A stretch of DNA of 64,000 bases from Thermoplasmata archaeon (GCA_003552585.1 PUNK01000004.1:48937-112936); one strand, 5' to 3'; numbered from the stretch's first letter, positions 16,356-25,892 are shown. Notes: generated from the letters alone by a model not told the origin. Translations and numbers: made by a program.

Positions 16356-16796
16356 TCATTCAAGGCTAAAATGAGAACCCTTGACAACAGCAACGGTTGA
16401 TTTTGAGTGTTTTAATACCTTCTCGGTAGTACTTCCCATAAACAGTCTAGTGAAACCTGAAGAACCGTGACTGCTTATATATATAATATCAGCCTCCCCT
16501 GCCTCATCACAGATCTTTTGATATGGTTTTCCAACCAATATTTTCTTTTCAAGTTTCACATCCATATCTAAGGCTTTTTTATGGAGCTCTTTTAAAGTTT
16601 TCTTTCCCCTCTCCTTAAAGCCCCTTGCCGCGGACTTTTTTATACTCTCGTAATGCAAAGCTTCAAACTGTGATTCATCCACGACAAAAACCGCAACTGC
16701 AGGTATATCCATAATCTGGGCCATCTTTAGACCTTCTTCTACACCTTCTGCAGCACAATCTGAACCATCCGTAGGAACGATCACCTTATGATACAT
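16356..16796 (-). CDS. universal stress protein (UspA family)
   Basis: A 146-residue single-domain Usp protein, MYHKVIVPTDGSDCAAEGVE at the start. The ATP-binding motif G-x2-G-x9-G-S is present in ISSHGSSGFTRLFMGSTTEK, so this member probably binds ATP. I use the ATG at 16796; an in-frame TTG two codons upstream is less likely. A TATA element (TTTTTATACC) lies about 25 bp before the ATG, giving a leaderless transcript. The role is probably stress-related and cannot be made more specific. Confidence 0.9.
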   Translation of the reverse strand: MYHKVIVPTDGSDCAAEGVEEGLKMAQIMDIPAVAVFVVDESQFEALHYESIKKSAARGFKERGKKTLKELHKKALDMDVKLEKKILVGKPYQKICDEAGEADIIYISSHGSSGFTRLFMGSTTEKVLKHSKSTVAVVKGSHFSLE

Positions 16797-16879
16797 GTTC
16801 AAAGGTAATCAAGGACGGTATAAAAACATCACGACTCAAAACCAAACATATTTAAACATAAGATTCTCTTTGTTCACAT

Positions 16880-17527
16880 ATGACAGAAGGAAGTAAAGAA
16901 CAATATGATTACGATGCTCTACTCAACCGAGCTAGAGATAATCTTCCAGATGAGATAGCAGATCACGATAGATTTAAGGTGCCAGAAATCGATTCTTTCG
17001 TTGAAGGAAATACTACGATTTTGAGAAACTTTAGCGACGTTGCGAGCACTATAAATAGAGAACCAGAGAAATTATTGAAATACCTTCTTAGAGAGCTTGG
17101 TACAGCTGGCGAATTAGAAAGCGGCAGAGCTGTGTTCAAGGGAAAGATAGGCTCCAGAAAAATCGGGGAAAAGGTAAACAATTTTGTTGAAAAATACGTC
17201 CTCTGTTCAGAGTGTGGAAGGCCAGATACCAGATTGGTAAAAGAGGACCGGATCACTATATTGAGATGTGATGCATGCGGTGGACATCGGCCCGTAACTG
17301 GAAAAAAGAGAAAGGTCCGGACCGTGGAATCCGAAGAGATCAAAGAAGGGGAAACTTATGATCTGCTTATTCAAGACATAGGTAAAGAAGGTGATGGGAT
17401 GGCAAAGAAAGGGAAGTATACCATATACGTGCCCGGAACCGCAAAGGGGGAAAGAATTAAAGTGAGGATCAACCACGTAACAGGTACACTTGCCTTTGGC
17501 ACGATGGTTGGTAAGGGGTCGAATTGA
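16880..17527 (+). CDS. translation initiation factor aIF2-beta with C-terminal TRAM domain
   Basis: A 215-residue beta subunit of archaeal initiation factor 2, which with alpha and gamma subunits delivers initiator tRNA. The central domain (about 30-105) is followed by the zinc ribbon with Cys109, Cys112, Cys130 and Cys133 (VLCSECGRPDTR and LRCDACGG). Residues 155-213 form a TRAM domain (YDLLIQDIGKEGDGMAKKGK), a predicted RNA-binding module. A TRAM fusion at this position is known in some euryarchaeal lineages. The gene looks leaderless, with a TATA-like CATATTTAAAC about 30 bp upstream. Its stop overlaps the TTG start of the presenilin-like protease gene. Confidence 0.95.
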   Translation: MTEGSKEQYDYDALLNRARDNLPDEIADHDRFKVPEIDSFVEGNTTILRNFSDVASTINREPEKLLKYLLRELGTAGELESGRAVFKGKIGSRKIGEKVNNFVEKYVLCSECGRPDTRLVKEDRITILRCDACGGHRPVTGKKRKVRTVESEEIKEGETYDLLIQDIGKEGDGMAKKGKYTIYVPGTAKGERIKVRINHVTGTLAFGTMVGKGSN

Positions 17528-18495
17528 AACCATTTAAAATACTAGAAAGACGACATATCCCTGTTGTGGCCATAGTCTGTATGCTAATTCTAACACATAT
17601 GATCGCATTGGTAGTGGTGAACATATATCCCCAGGAGTATCGGGCATTTGGTGATGATGTCGACGATCCATTGAACCCTCTCATATATATCGGGTTCATT
17701 TTGATATTCACTGCAGTTCTGTTATTGCTACTCAAATACACAAAAGGAAATTTCTTACATTACATGATTTTGGCTGTAGTTTTACTGACACTTTTTTACG
17801 TATTCTATCCTGTATTATTTTATCTTGTACCCTATGCCTTTATAGTGGCTGGGGTCGGTATCGATATACCTTTAACTTTCTCGGTAATAGGGGCAGTTTT
17901 ATTAACAATCTTACTTTATAAATTCCCTGAATGGTATGTGGTCGACGGGATAGGTTTGATCATGGCTGGAGGCATCGCAGCAATTTTTGGCTTTAGTTTA
18001 GGTATCCTCCCAGTGTTCATACTCTTGATCGTTTTGGCCGTATATGATGCCATTTCAGTTTACAAAACTAAACACATGATCTCCCTCGCATCTGGAGTAA
18101 TGAAATTGAAGATGCCGGTGATGTTGGTGGTGCCCAACAAACTTGACTACTCCTTCAAAAATAAGAGTGGTCTGATCCAGAACGTAGATAAGGAAAAAAA
18201 GAGAGATGCTATGTTCATCGGCCTCGGTGACCTTATAATCCCGGGAATCCTGCCCGTTTCTGCGAGCCTGTATCTACCCTCTATTACATTTGCAGGTGTC
18301 TACGCCCCGCTCCTCGTTGCTCTTGGAACAATAATCGGTGCAGTATTGGGTCTGATTGTATTGATGAAATATGTACTTAAAGGAAATCCTCAGGCTGGAC
18401 TCCCTCTATTAAACGGAGGGGCGATACTAGGTTATATAGTTACATATCTGTTCATATATCAAAACTTTGGACTTGGGATGACTCTGCCTTGGTAA
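17524..18495 (+). CDS. presenilin / signal-peptide-peptidase-like intramembrane aspartyl protease
   Basis: A 323-residue multi-spanning membrane protein of the A22 family, which cleaves peptides inside the membrane with two aspartates. The catalytic motifs are present: YD in LAVYDAISVYKTKH, GLGD in FIGLGDLIIPGI, and a PAL-like segment in QAGLPLLNGGAILGY, where the proline-leucine element is changed to LPLL. About nine hydrophobic segments are visible, as expected. The TTG start overlaps the aIF2-beta stop and is preceded by AAGGGGT, so the protease is coupled to an initiation factor. Likely substrates are leftover signal peptides or membrane fragments. Confidence 0.9.
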   Translation: MKPFKILERRHIPVVAIVCMLILTHMIALVVVNIYPQEYRAFGDDVDDPLNPLIYIGFILIFTAVLLLLLKYTKGNFLHYMILAVVLLTLFYVFYPVLFYLVPYAFIVAGVGIDIPLTFSVIGAVLLTILLYKFPEWYVVDGIGLIMAGGIAAIFGFSLGILPVFILLIVLAVYDAISVYKTKHMISLASGVMKLKMPVMLVVPNKLDYSFKNKSGLIQNVDKEKKRDAMFIGLGDLIIPGILPVSASLYLPSITFAGVYAPLLVALGTIIGAVLGLIVLMKYVLKGNPQAGLPLLNGGAILGYIVTYLFIYQNFGLGMTLPW

Positions 18496-18559
18496 AAAAC
18501 TTATTTAAGATGATAAAGAAGCTCAAGCGTTATATACATAATAGTTCATTTACCGGGCA

Positions 18560-19201
18560 ATGTCCTGCAAGGACAAGGTTTCTTCAAGATACGATAGATG
18601 GAGTTTTTGCTACGATATAGTTGACAATTTCCCACTGATTTCCCGCCCACAAAGACGATGGAAAGGCGAAGCAATTGAAGCACTTGGTTTGAAAGGGAAG
18701 GAAAAGGTTTTGGATGTTGGTACGGGCAGTGGTCATATACTTCCAAAGATCGCTGAAAGATTGTCAGATGGAGAGGTTTTAGGTACGGATATCAGTAAGA
18801 ACATGGTTAAAGTGGCTAGGGAAAGGATCAACGATCAGGGATGTGAAGAAAATGCCTATGCGGTAATAGACGATATCGAAAACAGCTCTTTTCAGGACGA
18901 GGAGTTCGACAGGATCCTTGCAACCTTCACCTTCACCACGATCCCGGATCCAAATAGCGCTGCTGAGGAATGTAGACGCATATTAAAACCAGGAGGCAAG
19001 CTAGTCGTTTTAGATACGGGAAACCCAGATGGACTTCTTGCGAAGACACTTTTTCAACCGATGAAATATTCAGCAAAAGTTTTTGGGAGAACACACATGG
19101 ATCGGAATATACAGGGCATTTTAGAAAATAAGTTCTCGGTTAACGAAATTGAGCGGAATCTTTTAGGTATGGTTTATCTACTCGTATGTGAAAAAAGATG
19201 A
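18560..19201 (+). CDS. class I SAM-dependent methyltransferase
   Basis: A 213-residue soluble methyltransferase of the UbiE/MenG-like type. Motif I is VLDVGTGSGHILPKI, followed by the acidic residue in GTDISKNMV; the later block RILKPGGKLVVLDTG is the typical post-strand-5 region. The substrate (quinone precursor, lipid or small molecule) cannot be decided. A TATA element (TTATATAC) about 27 bp before the ATG indicates a leaderless, separately transcribed gene. It converges with acetyl-CoA synthetase. Confidence 0.85.
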   Translation: MSCKDKVSSRYDRWSFCYDIVDNFPLISRPQRRWKGEAIEALGLKGKEKVLDVGTGSGHILPKIAERLSDGEVLGTDISKNMVKVARERINDQGCEENAYAVIDDIENSSFQDEEFDRILATFTFTTIPDPNSAAEECRRILKPGGKLVVLDTGNPDGLLAKTLFQPMKYSAKVFGRTHMDRNIQGILENKFSVNEIERNLLGMVYLLVCEKR

Positions 19202-19226
19202 AAAAAGAAGGGGTTTTTGTTTTGTT

Positions 19227-21176
19227 TTACTCGACCATTTTCTTTAATTGCTCGACTATGTTCGGATTTCTGAGGGTCGATGTGTCTCCGTAATCTTCTC
19301 CCGCTTCTAATTTTTTCAAGATCCTTCTCATTATCTTACCAGAACGGGTCTTTGGTAGGTCTGAACTGAATCGCACGGCGGCTGGTTTGCCTATCGGCCC
19401 GATTATCTTACCCACGTGACTTCTTAGTTCCTGGACCAGTTCTTCAGAACCCTCTCGTTCACCTTCAAGTATAACGTAAGCTACAGGGACATGTCCTTTG
19501 ACTTCGTCCGGACGGCCAACAACAGCCGCTTCAGCTACAGCAGGGTGATCGACCAGTGCACTCTCCATCTCCATAGTGCTCAATCTATGACCTGCCACAT
19601 TCAGCACATCATCAATACGGCCAACGACCCAGAAGTATCCATCTTCGTCAACTCTTGCACCATCACCTGCAAAATATATGTCTGAACTGTATTCTGACCA
19701 ATATGTGTCTTCGTACCTTTCAGGGTCCTCATAAAGGGTTCTTAACATGGAGGGCCACGGGCGTTTTATGACAAGGTAACCGCCCTGGTTGGGGGGTAGA
19801 CTATTGCCTTCTGCGTCGTATATATCCGCTTTGAGACCGGGGAAAGGCTTCGTCGCACTGCCAGGTTTTAGATCAGTTATCCCTGGTAAAGGTGTGATCA
19901 GTATCATCCCCGTCTCCGTTTGCCACCAGGTATCAACGATCGGGCAATTACCTCCTCCGATCACTTCATGATACCACTCCCAGGCCTTGGGGTTAATGGG
20001 TTCACCGACACTTCCCAGCAGCCGCAGGGTGGACATATCGTGTTTATCGGGATATTTCCTACCCCATTTCATGAATAGCCTGATAGCTGTTGGAGCAGTA
20101 TATAGAACCGTTACGTCATATTTCTCAACTATCTCCCAGAACCTATCTTTGTCGGGATAATCGGGAGACCCTTCGTACATTATAGTGGTTGTTCCGTTTG
20201 CCAAAGGCCCGTAGACGATATAACTGTGACCAGTGATCCATCCTATATCTGCAGTGCACCAGTATATATCATCATCCTTGATATCGAATACCCATTTATG
20301 TGTGGCGGAGGTGCCCGTTAGGTACCCACCTGTAGTATGGACCACCCCTTTGGGCTTGCCTGTTGTACCACTTGTATACATAAGGAACAACATGTCTTCC
20401 GAATCCATTTTTTCTGGCTCGCACTCGGTGGCCTGGTTCTCAGTTATCTCATGATAATATACATCCCGTTCCTCATCAAGTGTGATATCATCTCTACCGA
20501 GCCTATCTACTGCGATCACCTTATCTACAGATGTTGCATTTTCCAGTGCCTCTAGGGCGTTCTCCCACATTTTCAATTCTTTTCCTCTACGATAATAGCC
20601 ATCTGCGGTCACGAGTACCTTGGATTGAGAATCTTCGAGACGTTCATGTAAAGCTGTTGGAGAGAAACCTCCGAAGACAACGCTGTGAGGGGCACCTATC
20701 CTCGAACATGCCAACAAACCGATAGCAAGCTCGGGTATCATTGGTAGATAGAAGGTTACTATGTCTCCTTTTTCTACACCCAGTTCTTTAAGAGCATTAG
20801 CGAACTTGCATACTTCATCTTTAAGCTCTGTAAAGGTATACTCCTTGGTTTCATCTGTTGGTTCTCCTTCCCATATTATTGCGGTTTTGTCTCCCTTTCC
20901 ATTCTCAACATGTCTATCGACACAATTATAGGAAGCGTTTATTTTACCATTTAGGAACCATTTGGCATAGGGAGGATTCCATTCTAGTACCTCATCCCAC
21001 TTTTCATACCAATCAAGTCTCTCTGCAAATTCTTCCCAGAATTTCTCGTAGTTCTTCTCTGCATACTCGTATATCCCTGGATCATCGATATTTGCGTTCT
21101 TCTTGAATTCTTTGGGAGGAGGATATATTTTACCTTCCTCCAACCTCGATTCTATATGACTTTCTTTTTCGGACAT
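19227..21176 (-). CDS. acs: acetyl-CoA synthetase (AMP-forming)
   Basis: A 649-residue adenylate-forming enzyme that makes acetyl-CoA from acetate, ATP and CoA. Family motifs are the P-loop YTSGTTGKPKGVVHTTGGYL, the acetate/adenylate motif DTWWQTETGMI, the hinge block YFAGDGARVDEDGYFWVVGR, and the C-terminal catalytic lysine region KTRSGKIMRRILKKL. The length is that of true Acs (about 650). An AAGGTG ribosome site lies six bases before the ATG, and a TATA element (CATATATAG) is upstream. The related ADP-forming enzyme used by many archaea for acetate production is a different family, so this one points to acetate or propionate uptake or reassimilation. Confidence 0.96.
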   Translation of the reverse strand: MSEKESHIESRLEEGKIYPPPKEFKKNANIDDPGIYEYAEKNYEKFWEEFAERLDWYEKWDEVLEWNPPYAKWFLNGKINASYNCVDRHVENGKGDKTAIIWEGEPTDETKEYTFTELKDEVCKFANALKELGVEKGDIVTFYLPMIPELAIGLLACSRIGAPHSVVFGGFSPTALHERLEDSQSKVLVTADGYYRRGKELKMWENALEALENATSVDKVIAVDRLGRDDITLDEERDVYYHEITENQATECEPEKMDSEDMLFLMYTSGTTGKPKGVVHTTGGYLTGTSATHKWVFDIKDDDIYWCTADIGWITGHSYIVYGPLANGTTTIMYEGSPDYPDKDRFWEIVEKYDVTVLYTAPTAIRLFMKWGRKYPDKHDMSTLRLLGSVGEPINPKAWEWYHEVIGGGNCPIVDTWWQTETGMILITPLPGITDLKPGSATKPFPGLKADIYDAEGNSLPPNQGGYLVIKRPWPSMLRTLYEDPERYEDTYWSEYSSDIYFAGDGARVDEDGYFWVVGRIDDVLNVAGHRLSTMEMESALVDHPAVAEAAVVGRPDEVKGHVPVAYVILEGEREGSEELVQELRSHVGKIIGPIGKPAAVRFSSDLPKTRSGKIMRRILKKLEAGEDYGDTSTLRNPNIVEQLKKMVE

Positions 21177-21351
21177 CTTAACACCTTATTCTATATATGT
21201 GAACATTTTAGCATAGTTCTCTCATATAGGTATTTTTTGGTCGAATAACCCTGTTTGTCATTTTTATACAAGACGATTGTTTATTTTATTTGAAGATGTT
21301 CGTCCCAGGATACCAAAATTTTACGGCTAAAGTCGATAAGTATATTCGTCA

Positions 21352-21783
21352 CTAATCGGTGTTTTGTGGAGTGATACTACCGGAATAAGTACTGACCACT
21401 TCACCACCGTGCTTGACCTCGATCTCGATGTTATTTACATAACCCTGATCGAACTTTATGTCGAAGGAGATGCGTTCAGTGGTCCTCCCGGGTACGTTCA
21501 CCTCGAGGTCACCTGAATCCACCATACGATCACCGTCTCTGATCACCGTCCACTCGATCACGGCATTCCCTTCAGGTTCACCAAGATTGGTCAAGTAAAC
21601 ATAGGATGTGAACCCATCTTCGTTCTCGCGGTGATATACCTCTTGGATGTCGAAGTTGGGTTCATCTTCCGGACCCATCCGGTCAATCAGCACAGCCATG
21701 GCCACTGTGGACAATAAAAGTAGTATGATGAAGAACAAAAAGAACATCTCGGGGCCGCTGAGTCCTCGATCATCTTTTATCAT
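21352..21783 (-). CDS. membrane-anchored secreted protein of unknown function
   Basis: A 143-residue protein with one N-terminal transmembrane helix (about residues 12-34, FFLFFIILLLLSTVAMAVLI) and an outside domain rich in beta-strand pattern (VYLTNLGEPEGNAVIEWTVI) like CARDB or other Ig-like adhesion modules. The N-terminal DDRGLSGPEMF before the helix is reminiscent of pilin-type signals, but the match is weak. It overlaps the upstream gene by 14 bp, so the pair is cotranscribed. Function unknown; a cell-surface complex is plausible. Confidence 0.6.
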   Translation of the reverse strand: MIKDDRGLSGPEMFFLFFIILLLLSTVAMAVLIDRMGPEDEPNFDIQEVYHRENEDGFTSYVYLTNLGEPEGNAVIEWTVIRDGDRMVDSGDLEVNVPGRTTERISFDIKFDQGYVNNIEIEVKHGGEVVSTYSGSITPQNTD

Positions 21784-22402
21784 ACTTTTTCCCCCATATG
21801 ACCGCTGTGATGATAATGATCAATATCATGGTCGCAGCAGAAACGAAGGGCGTCTCTTCATCCATGGCATACTCGTCCTCTATATCGTCCTCGGGGATAT
21901 CGTCTTCTTTCACCCTAAGACCTTGCCTAGCTTCGTAACTGAAGAAATCGTCCTCGTAGCTGCGATACGCCATCCTATAATTTCCCACAGATAAGGTCAA
22001 GTTGAAAGATACCTGGACGCTTTCATCCACTGCTATAGGATCAACGGGAAAACGGTCTTGGTGTATGAAGATATTTTCTGACGCTCGGTCGGCGGGCATG
22101 ACCATGTATTCAAGCTCCAGCGGCCCGCTGTCTTTGTCACCACTGTTCACCATGGTCACATAGGCGGTGATGTTAACCGTATCATCCCCTCCTTCTCTAT
22201 GAAATTCAAAAAGACCTCTCTCAACGTAGATCTCGGGACGTTCAGATAATTCCCGATATCTGATGTAACCGTATCCGGCTACAACGGACACGACCACCAG
22301 CATCACTATCAGTGAGACTATAAAAGATATCATCAGTCTAGAAGATTTCTTACTAGTCGAACGCTCCCAATATCTTTTTTCTTTAGCCGGCTCATCGTCC
22401 AT
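21770..22402 (-). CDS. two-helix membrane protein with an external beta domain, unknown function
   Basis: A 210-residue protein. A charged cytosolic start is followed by a transmembrane helix (about residues 23-46), an external domain of roughly 120 residues with Ig-like strands (VERGLFEFHREGG, ITAYVTMVNSGD), an acidic linker (EDDIPEDDIEDEY) and a second hydrophobic helix near the C-terminus (FVSAATMILIIIITAVIW). I do not recognise the family. It heads the two-gene leftward unit with the next protein, which also has a helix plus Ig-like domain, so the two may act together at the surface. A TATA-like GTTATAAACTTATAAC at 22426-22441 lies at the expected distance, with GGAGG before the ATG. Confidence 0.6.
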   Translation of the reverse strand: MDDEPAKEKRYWERSTSKKSSRLMISFIVSLIVMLVVVSVVAGYGYIRYRELSERPEIYVERGLFEFHREGGDDTVNITAYVTMVNSGDKDSGPLELEYMVMPADRASENIFIHQDRFPVDPIAVDESVQVSFNLTLSVGNYRMAYRSYEDDFFSYEARQGLRVKEDDIPEDDIEDEYAMDEETPFVSAATMILIIIITAVIWGKKYDKR

Positions 22403-22612
22403 GGTTATGATGTTCCTCCGGAAGAGTTATAAACTTATAACGATTGTAGAGAATATAAATTTTGCGTGTGCACAACAGAGTGGGTTTGGCATCGGTCCGT
22501 TCTGGTGAATCCGGTATAGATACTGATGAAGATAGATCACCCCTAGACGGGATAGAAAGATATAAGTAAGTAAAGTTTGTTTGATTTTTTTAAAGTAAAA
22601 TGGAGAGATAAG

Positions 22613-23611
22613 ATGAAAAAATATACGATATTGATGATGATCATATTGCTGGTAGGGATTATAGCTTTCTTCCCAGGTGCTGAGGGGGAAGATAGTATCA
22701 TCGTAACCGATGCAAGAGGAGAAGAGATCAAGTTGGAATCGCCACCAGAGCAGATAGTTTCTTACATGGCATCTAACACTGAATTGCTATTTCATATAGG
22801 TGTAGGTGATAGGGTAGTTGGGGTGGACGATTATAGTGATTATCCTTCGGAGGTAGAGGAACTCCCGTCGGTTGGCGATGCATTTGAGCCCGATATAGAG
22901 TTGATCATATCTCTAGAACCTGACCTGGTTGTCACTGCAGAGTACAACACCGGTCTCATAAATGATCTTGAAGGTCACGAAATCACTGTTTTCTCAACAA
23001 GTTCCACCACCTTGGAGGATGTCTACAACGATATGCGTATTCTTGGAGAAATATGTGGTGTTTCTGAAGAAGCAAATTCCTTAGCCCAAGAGCTTAAAGA
23101 TGATATGGGTGAACTTACTGAGGAGACCCGAGATGTTCCTGAAGAAGAAAGGCCTTCGAGTCTTTATATCACCGGAACATATCAAGGCATAAACACTGTC
23201 GGAAGCGGGACTTTCATACATTCCCTCCTTGAAAACGCAGGGTTGTATAACGTGGCAGAGGAAGAAAAGGGGTGGCTCACTCTTAATGAAGAAGAGGTAG
23301 TAACAAAGAATCCTGAAGTTATCATCGCATCAGAAGAGACGAAGCCATCGCTCGAGGAGTTTATTAACAAAGATTCTTGGCAACACATAACTGCAGTTGA
23401 GGAAGAAAACGTGTATTACGTGGACGCCGACCTATTATCAAGGCCTGGACCGAGGGTGATAGACGGACAAGAAATACTGGTTGACATCGCCCAGGGGATA
23501 ATAGTTGGAGAACAAACCGAGGATGAAGAAATACCTGGATACGCTACCTCAGGACTTTTAGTAACAGCTGTGGTCGCAGCTTTAATATACAATAAAAGGA
23601 AGAAGGATTGA
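22613..23611 (+). CDS. cobalamin/iron-complex ABC transporter, substrate-binding protein
   Basis: A 332-residue extracytoplasmic binding protein of the BtuF/FepB family. The start at ATG 22613 is set by GGAGAG at 22602-22607 and gives a clean signal peptide (MKKYTILMMIILLVGIIAFF). The body has the two-lobed class III pattern, for example VVGVDDYSDYPSEVEELPSV and EPDIELIISLEPDLVVTA. A C-terminal hydrophobic segment followed by YNKRKKD anchors it in the membrane. It heads a three-gene transporter operon (overlaps of 4 and 7 bp). Vitamin B12 or a corrinoid is the most likely cargo; heme or siderophores cannot be excluded. Confidence 0.85.
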   Translation: MKKYTILMMIILLVGIIAFFPGAEGEDSIIVTDARGEEIKLESPPEQIVSYMASNTELLFHIGVGDRVVGVDDYSDYPSEVEELPSVGDAFEPDIELIISLEPDLVVTAEYNTGLINDLEGHEITVFSTSSTTLEDVYNDMRILGEICGVSEEANSLAQELKDDMGELTEETRDVPEEERPSSLYITGTYQGINTVGSGTFIHSLLENAGLYNVAEEEKGWLTLNEEEVVTKNPEVIIASEETKPSLEEFINKDSWQHITAVEEENVYYVDADLLSRPGPRVIDGQEILVDIAQGIIVGEQTEDEEIPGYATSGLLVTAVVAALIYNKRKKD

Positions 23612-24639
23612 TGAAAGCACCTTTCCGTGAACACAAAAAGGGCTTTTTGCTGCTTCTTTTGTCTATCCTAACATTCGTAACTTTGGTATCACTGAGTGTT
23701 GGGTCAAGGGGGGTGCAAATACCTTACTCCAAAATATCTGCTATAATCATGTCCAACATCCCCTTGTTGGATAGGGTATTCCCCACCTACTCGGGAACTG
23801 ATTCGGTGATAATAATGCAGATCAGATTGCCCCGGGTGATCTTTGGTATATTATCTGGATGGGCGTTGGCAGTTTCGGGTGTGACCATGCAGGGTATCTT
23901 CAGAAACCCAATGGCTTCGCCCTATATTTTAGGAGTATCCTCCGGGGGTGCTCTTGGAGCTTCTATAGGCATACTTTTAGGCCTAGGTCTTTACTATATC
24001 CCCGGCCTGGCTTTTACATTAGCTATCATCACTGCCGTAACTGTTTTCTTACTAGGTCGAGTAAATGGAAAGACCGACTTGCCTACATTACTTCTTGCAG
24101 GTATAGCAATAGGCTCTTTTCTAGGCGCGATCACATCTTATTTGAAATTCGTCGGCCGTGACACCCTACAGGAAATCGTGTTCTGGACTATGGGCAGCCT
24201 GCACGGAACAATCTGGCAGCACATATACATAGTATTACCGATCATTTTATTCGGAACTATAATGACATCGCTTTTTACACGGGAGCTTAACGTAATACAA
24301 GCCGGAGAAGAGTCAGCTGCATATTTAGGTGTGGATGTTGAAAGAACGAAATTTGTTTTATTAACACTCTCAAGCCTCCTTGCAGCAGCTGTTGTAGCCT
24401 TCACAGGCATCATCGGATTCGTTGGCTTGATTATGCCCCACATAGCTCGCATATTGATTGGTCCCGATCACCGGTGGCTGGTTCCCTCTTCTGCTTTGAT
24501 GGGTGGTATCTTCCTCGTAAGTTGTGATACGATAGTCAGATTATCGGGCAACATACCTGTCGGTATCATCACAGGGTTGTTCGGGGCACCCTTCTTCCTA
24601 TACTTACTGATAAAAAGCAGGGGGGAAACGGGATGGTGA
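23608..24639 (+). CDS. cobalamin/iron-complex ABC transporter permease (BtuC/FecCD family)
   Basis: A 343-residue permease of the FecCD/BtuC family with about ten hydrophobic helices. Typical blocks are RLPRVIFGILSGWALAVSGV, MQGIFRNPMASPYILGVSSG, and GFVGLIMPHIARILIGPDHR, the last including the cytosolic coupling region that contacts the ATPase. Its ATG overlaps the binding-protein stop (ATGA). The length is normal for the family (about 330-350). Confidence 0.93.
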   Translation: MMKAPFREHKKGFLLLLLSILTFVTLVSLSVGSRGVQIPYSKISAIIMSNIPLLDRVFPTYSGTDSVIIMQIRLPRVIFGILSGWALAVSGVTMQGIFRNPMASPYILGVSSGGALGASIGILLGLGLYYIPGLAFTLAIITAVTVFLLGRVNGKTDLPTLLLAGIAIGSFLGAITSYLKFVGRDTLQEIVFWTMGSLHGTIWQHIYIVLPIILFGTIMTSLFTRELNVIQAGEESAAYLGVDVERTKFVLLTLSSLLAAAVVAFTGIIGFVGLIMPHIARILIGPDHRWLVPSSALMGGIFLVSCDTIVRLSGNIPVGIITGLFGAPFFLYLLIKSRGETGW

Positions 24640-25892
24640 GATTGAAGGTTAGTGATCTAGAGACAGGTTATGGTGAGAATAAAGTTCTAAAAGGAGTTAA
24701 CTTCGATCTCAGGCCCGAAGATTTCACCGGTGTTATCGGTCCAAATGGATGTGGGAAAAGTACACTCGTTAGGGCAATAACGGGAGTCATCCCGATCTGG
24801 AAAGGAGAGGTGTGGTTGGATGGCAAAAAAATCTCCGATATGAATCGTAAAGAATTAGCTTGTAAAGTAGCGGTGGTTCCACAGAGAGCTCATGTGTCAT
24901 TTCCCTTCACTGTACGAGAAATAGTCGAGATGGGGCGGAATCCATTCCTTGGAAGGTTCGAAGGGATGGGAGGATCCCATGATTCGATCGTTGAAGACGC
25001 TTTGAGTAAAGTAGGCATCGAAGAGCTAGGAGATAGGTCTGTGAGGGGGCTATCAGGAGGTGAATATCAGCGTATGCTCGTTGCCAGGGCCTTAGCTCAG
25101 GAACCAGAGCTGATGCTTTTAGATGAAGCCACATCACACCTTGACATAGGTCACAGAATAGAGGTGATGGAGTTGATGAAAAGGCTCAATTCTAAAGAAG
25201 GGCTCTCGATACTAACTATCCATCACGATCTTGATTTAGCCGCACGTTATTGTGGAAATATCCTTTTGATGGACGATGGTGGTCTACATGCAAAAGGTAA
25301 GCCATCGGACGTGCTCACTCCTAATCATTTGAGGGCGGTTTACGGGGTTGAAGCAGAGGTGCACAGAAATCCAAGGGATGATTCTCTCTACGTAGTACCG
25401 ATAACTAGAAAGGAAATTAAGACCACGAAAGATACACATGTCCATGTAGTGTGTGGTGGTGGGACAGGTGGTAAAGTGATGAAAAAATTGGTTGAGGAGG
25501 GGTACGAGGTAACTGCTGGCGTTTTGAATGCTATGGATTCCGACATGGAGTCAGTAGATTTCCTGAATGTCCGGCCAGTGGTTGAAGCACCTTTTAGTAG
25601 CATCTCAAAAGAAGCGAAGAAAGAGAATATGGAACTTATGAAAAGTGCTGAAGCCGTAGTCGTCACTCCTTTCCCCATAGGCAAAGGTAACGTAGACAAT
25701 ATAAAGATGGTCGAGGAGATGGTCGATGAGGTCAAACAGGTAGTTTTGATGGATGGGGATGATATCCATGCCCGAGATTACACAGATGGTTATGCCTCAA
25801 GCATATTGAATGGAATGAAAATAAAATATAATGTATCAACGGTTAAGGAAGAAGAAGGAGTATTAAGGGCACTAAGCAGACAAAATTTATGA
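24633..25892 (+). CDS. cobalamin/iron-complex ABC transporter ATPase with C-terminal extension
   Basis: A 419-residue ATPase. The FecE/BtuD-type domain occupies residues 1-255: Walker A GPNGCGKST (36-44), signature LSGGE (140-144), Walker B LMLLDEA (160-166), and a switch histidine in IHHDLDLAARYCG. Residues about 268-419 form an extra domain starting THVHVVCGGGTGGKVMKKL, a Rossmann-like beginning, with LNAMDSD and VVVTPFPIGKGNVDNIKMVE farther on. Extensions of this kind occur in some anaerobe and archaeal homologues; their role is not established. A regulatory or ligand-processing domain is possible. The gene overlaps the permease by 7 bp. Confidence 0.9.
   Translation: MVRLKVSDLETGYGENKVLKGVNFDLRPEDFTGVIGPNGCGKSTLVRAITGVIPIWKGEVWLDGKKISDMNRKELACKVAVVPQRAHVSFPFTVREIVEMGRNPFLGRFEGMGGSHDSIVEDALSKVGIEELGDRSVRGLSGGEYQRMLVARALAQEPELMLLDEATSHLDIGHRIEVMELMKRLNSKEGLSILTIHHDLDLAARYCGNILLMDDGGLHAKGKPSDVLTPNHLRAVYGVEAEVHRNPRDDSLYVVPITRKEIKTTKDTHVHVVCGGGTGGKVMKKLVEEGYEVTAGVLNAMDSDMESVDFLNVRPVVEAPFSSISKEAKKENMELMKSAEAVVVTPFPIGKGNVDNIKMVEEMVDEVKQVVLMDGDDIHARDYTDGYASSILNGMKIKYNVSTVKEEEGVLRALSRQNL

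Noticed and set aside
22426..22441. Palindrome GTTATAAACTTATAAC as an operator
   Set aside because: It sits where the TATA box of the leftward gene should be, so its symmetry is explained by the promoter itself.
22443..22612. Possible cobalamin riboswitch before the corrinoid-type ABC transporter
   Set aside because: No B12-box-like sequence or long structured leader is visible; the gene has a TATA element and short leader.
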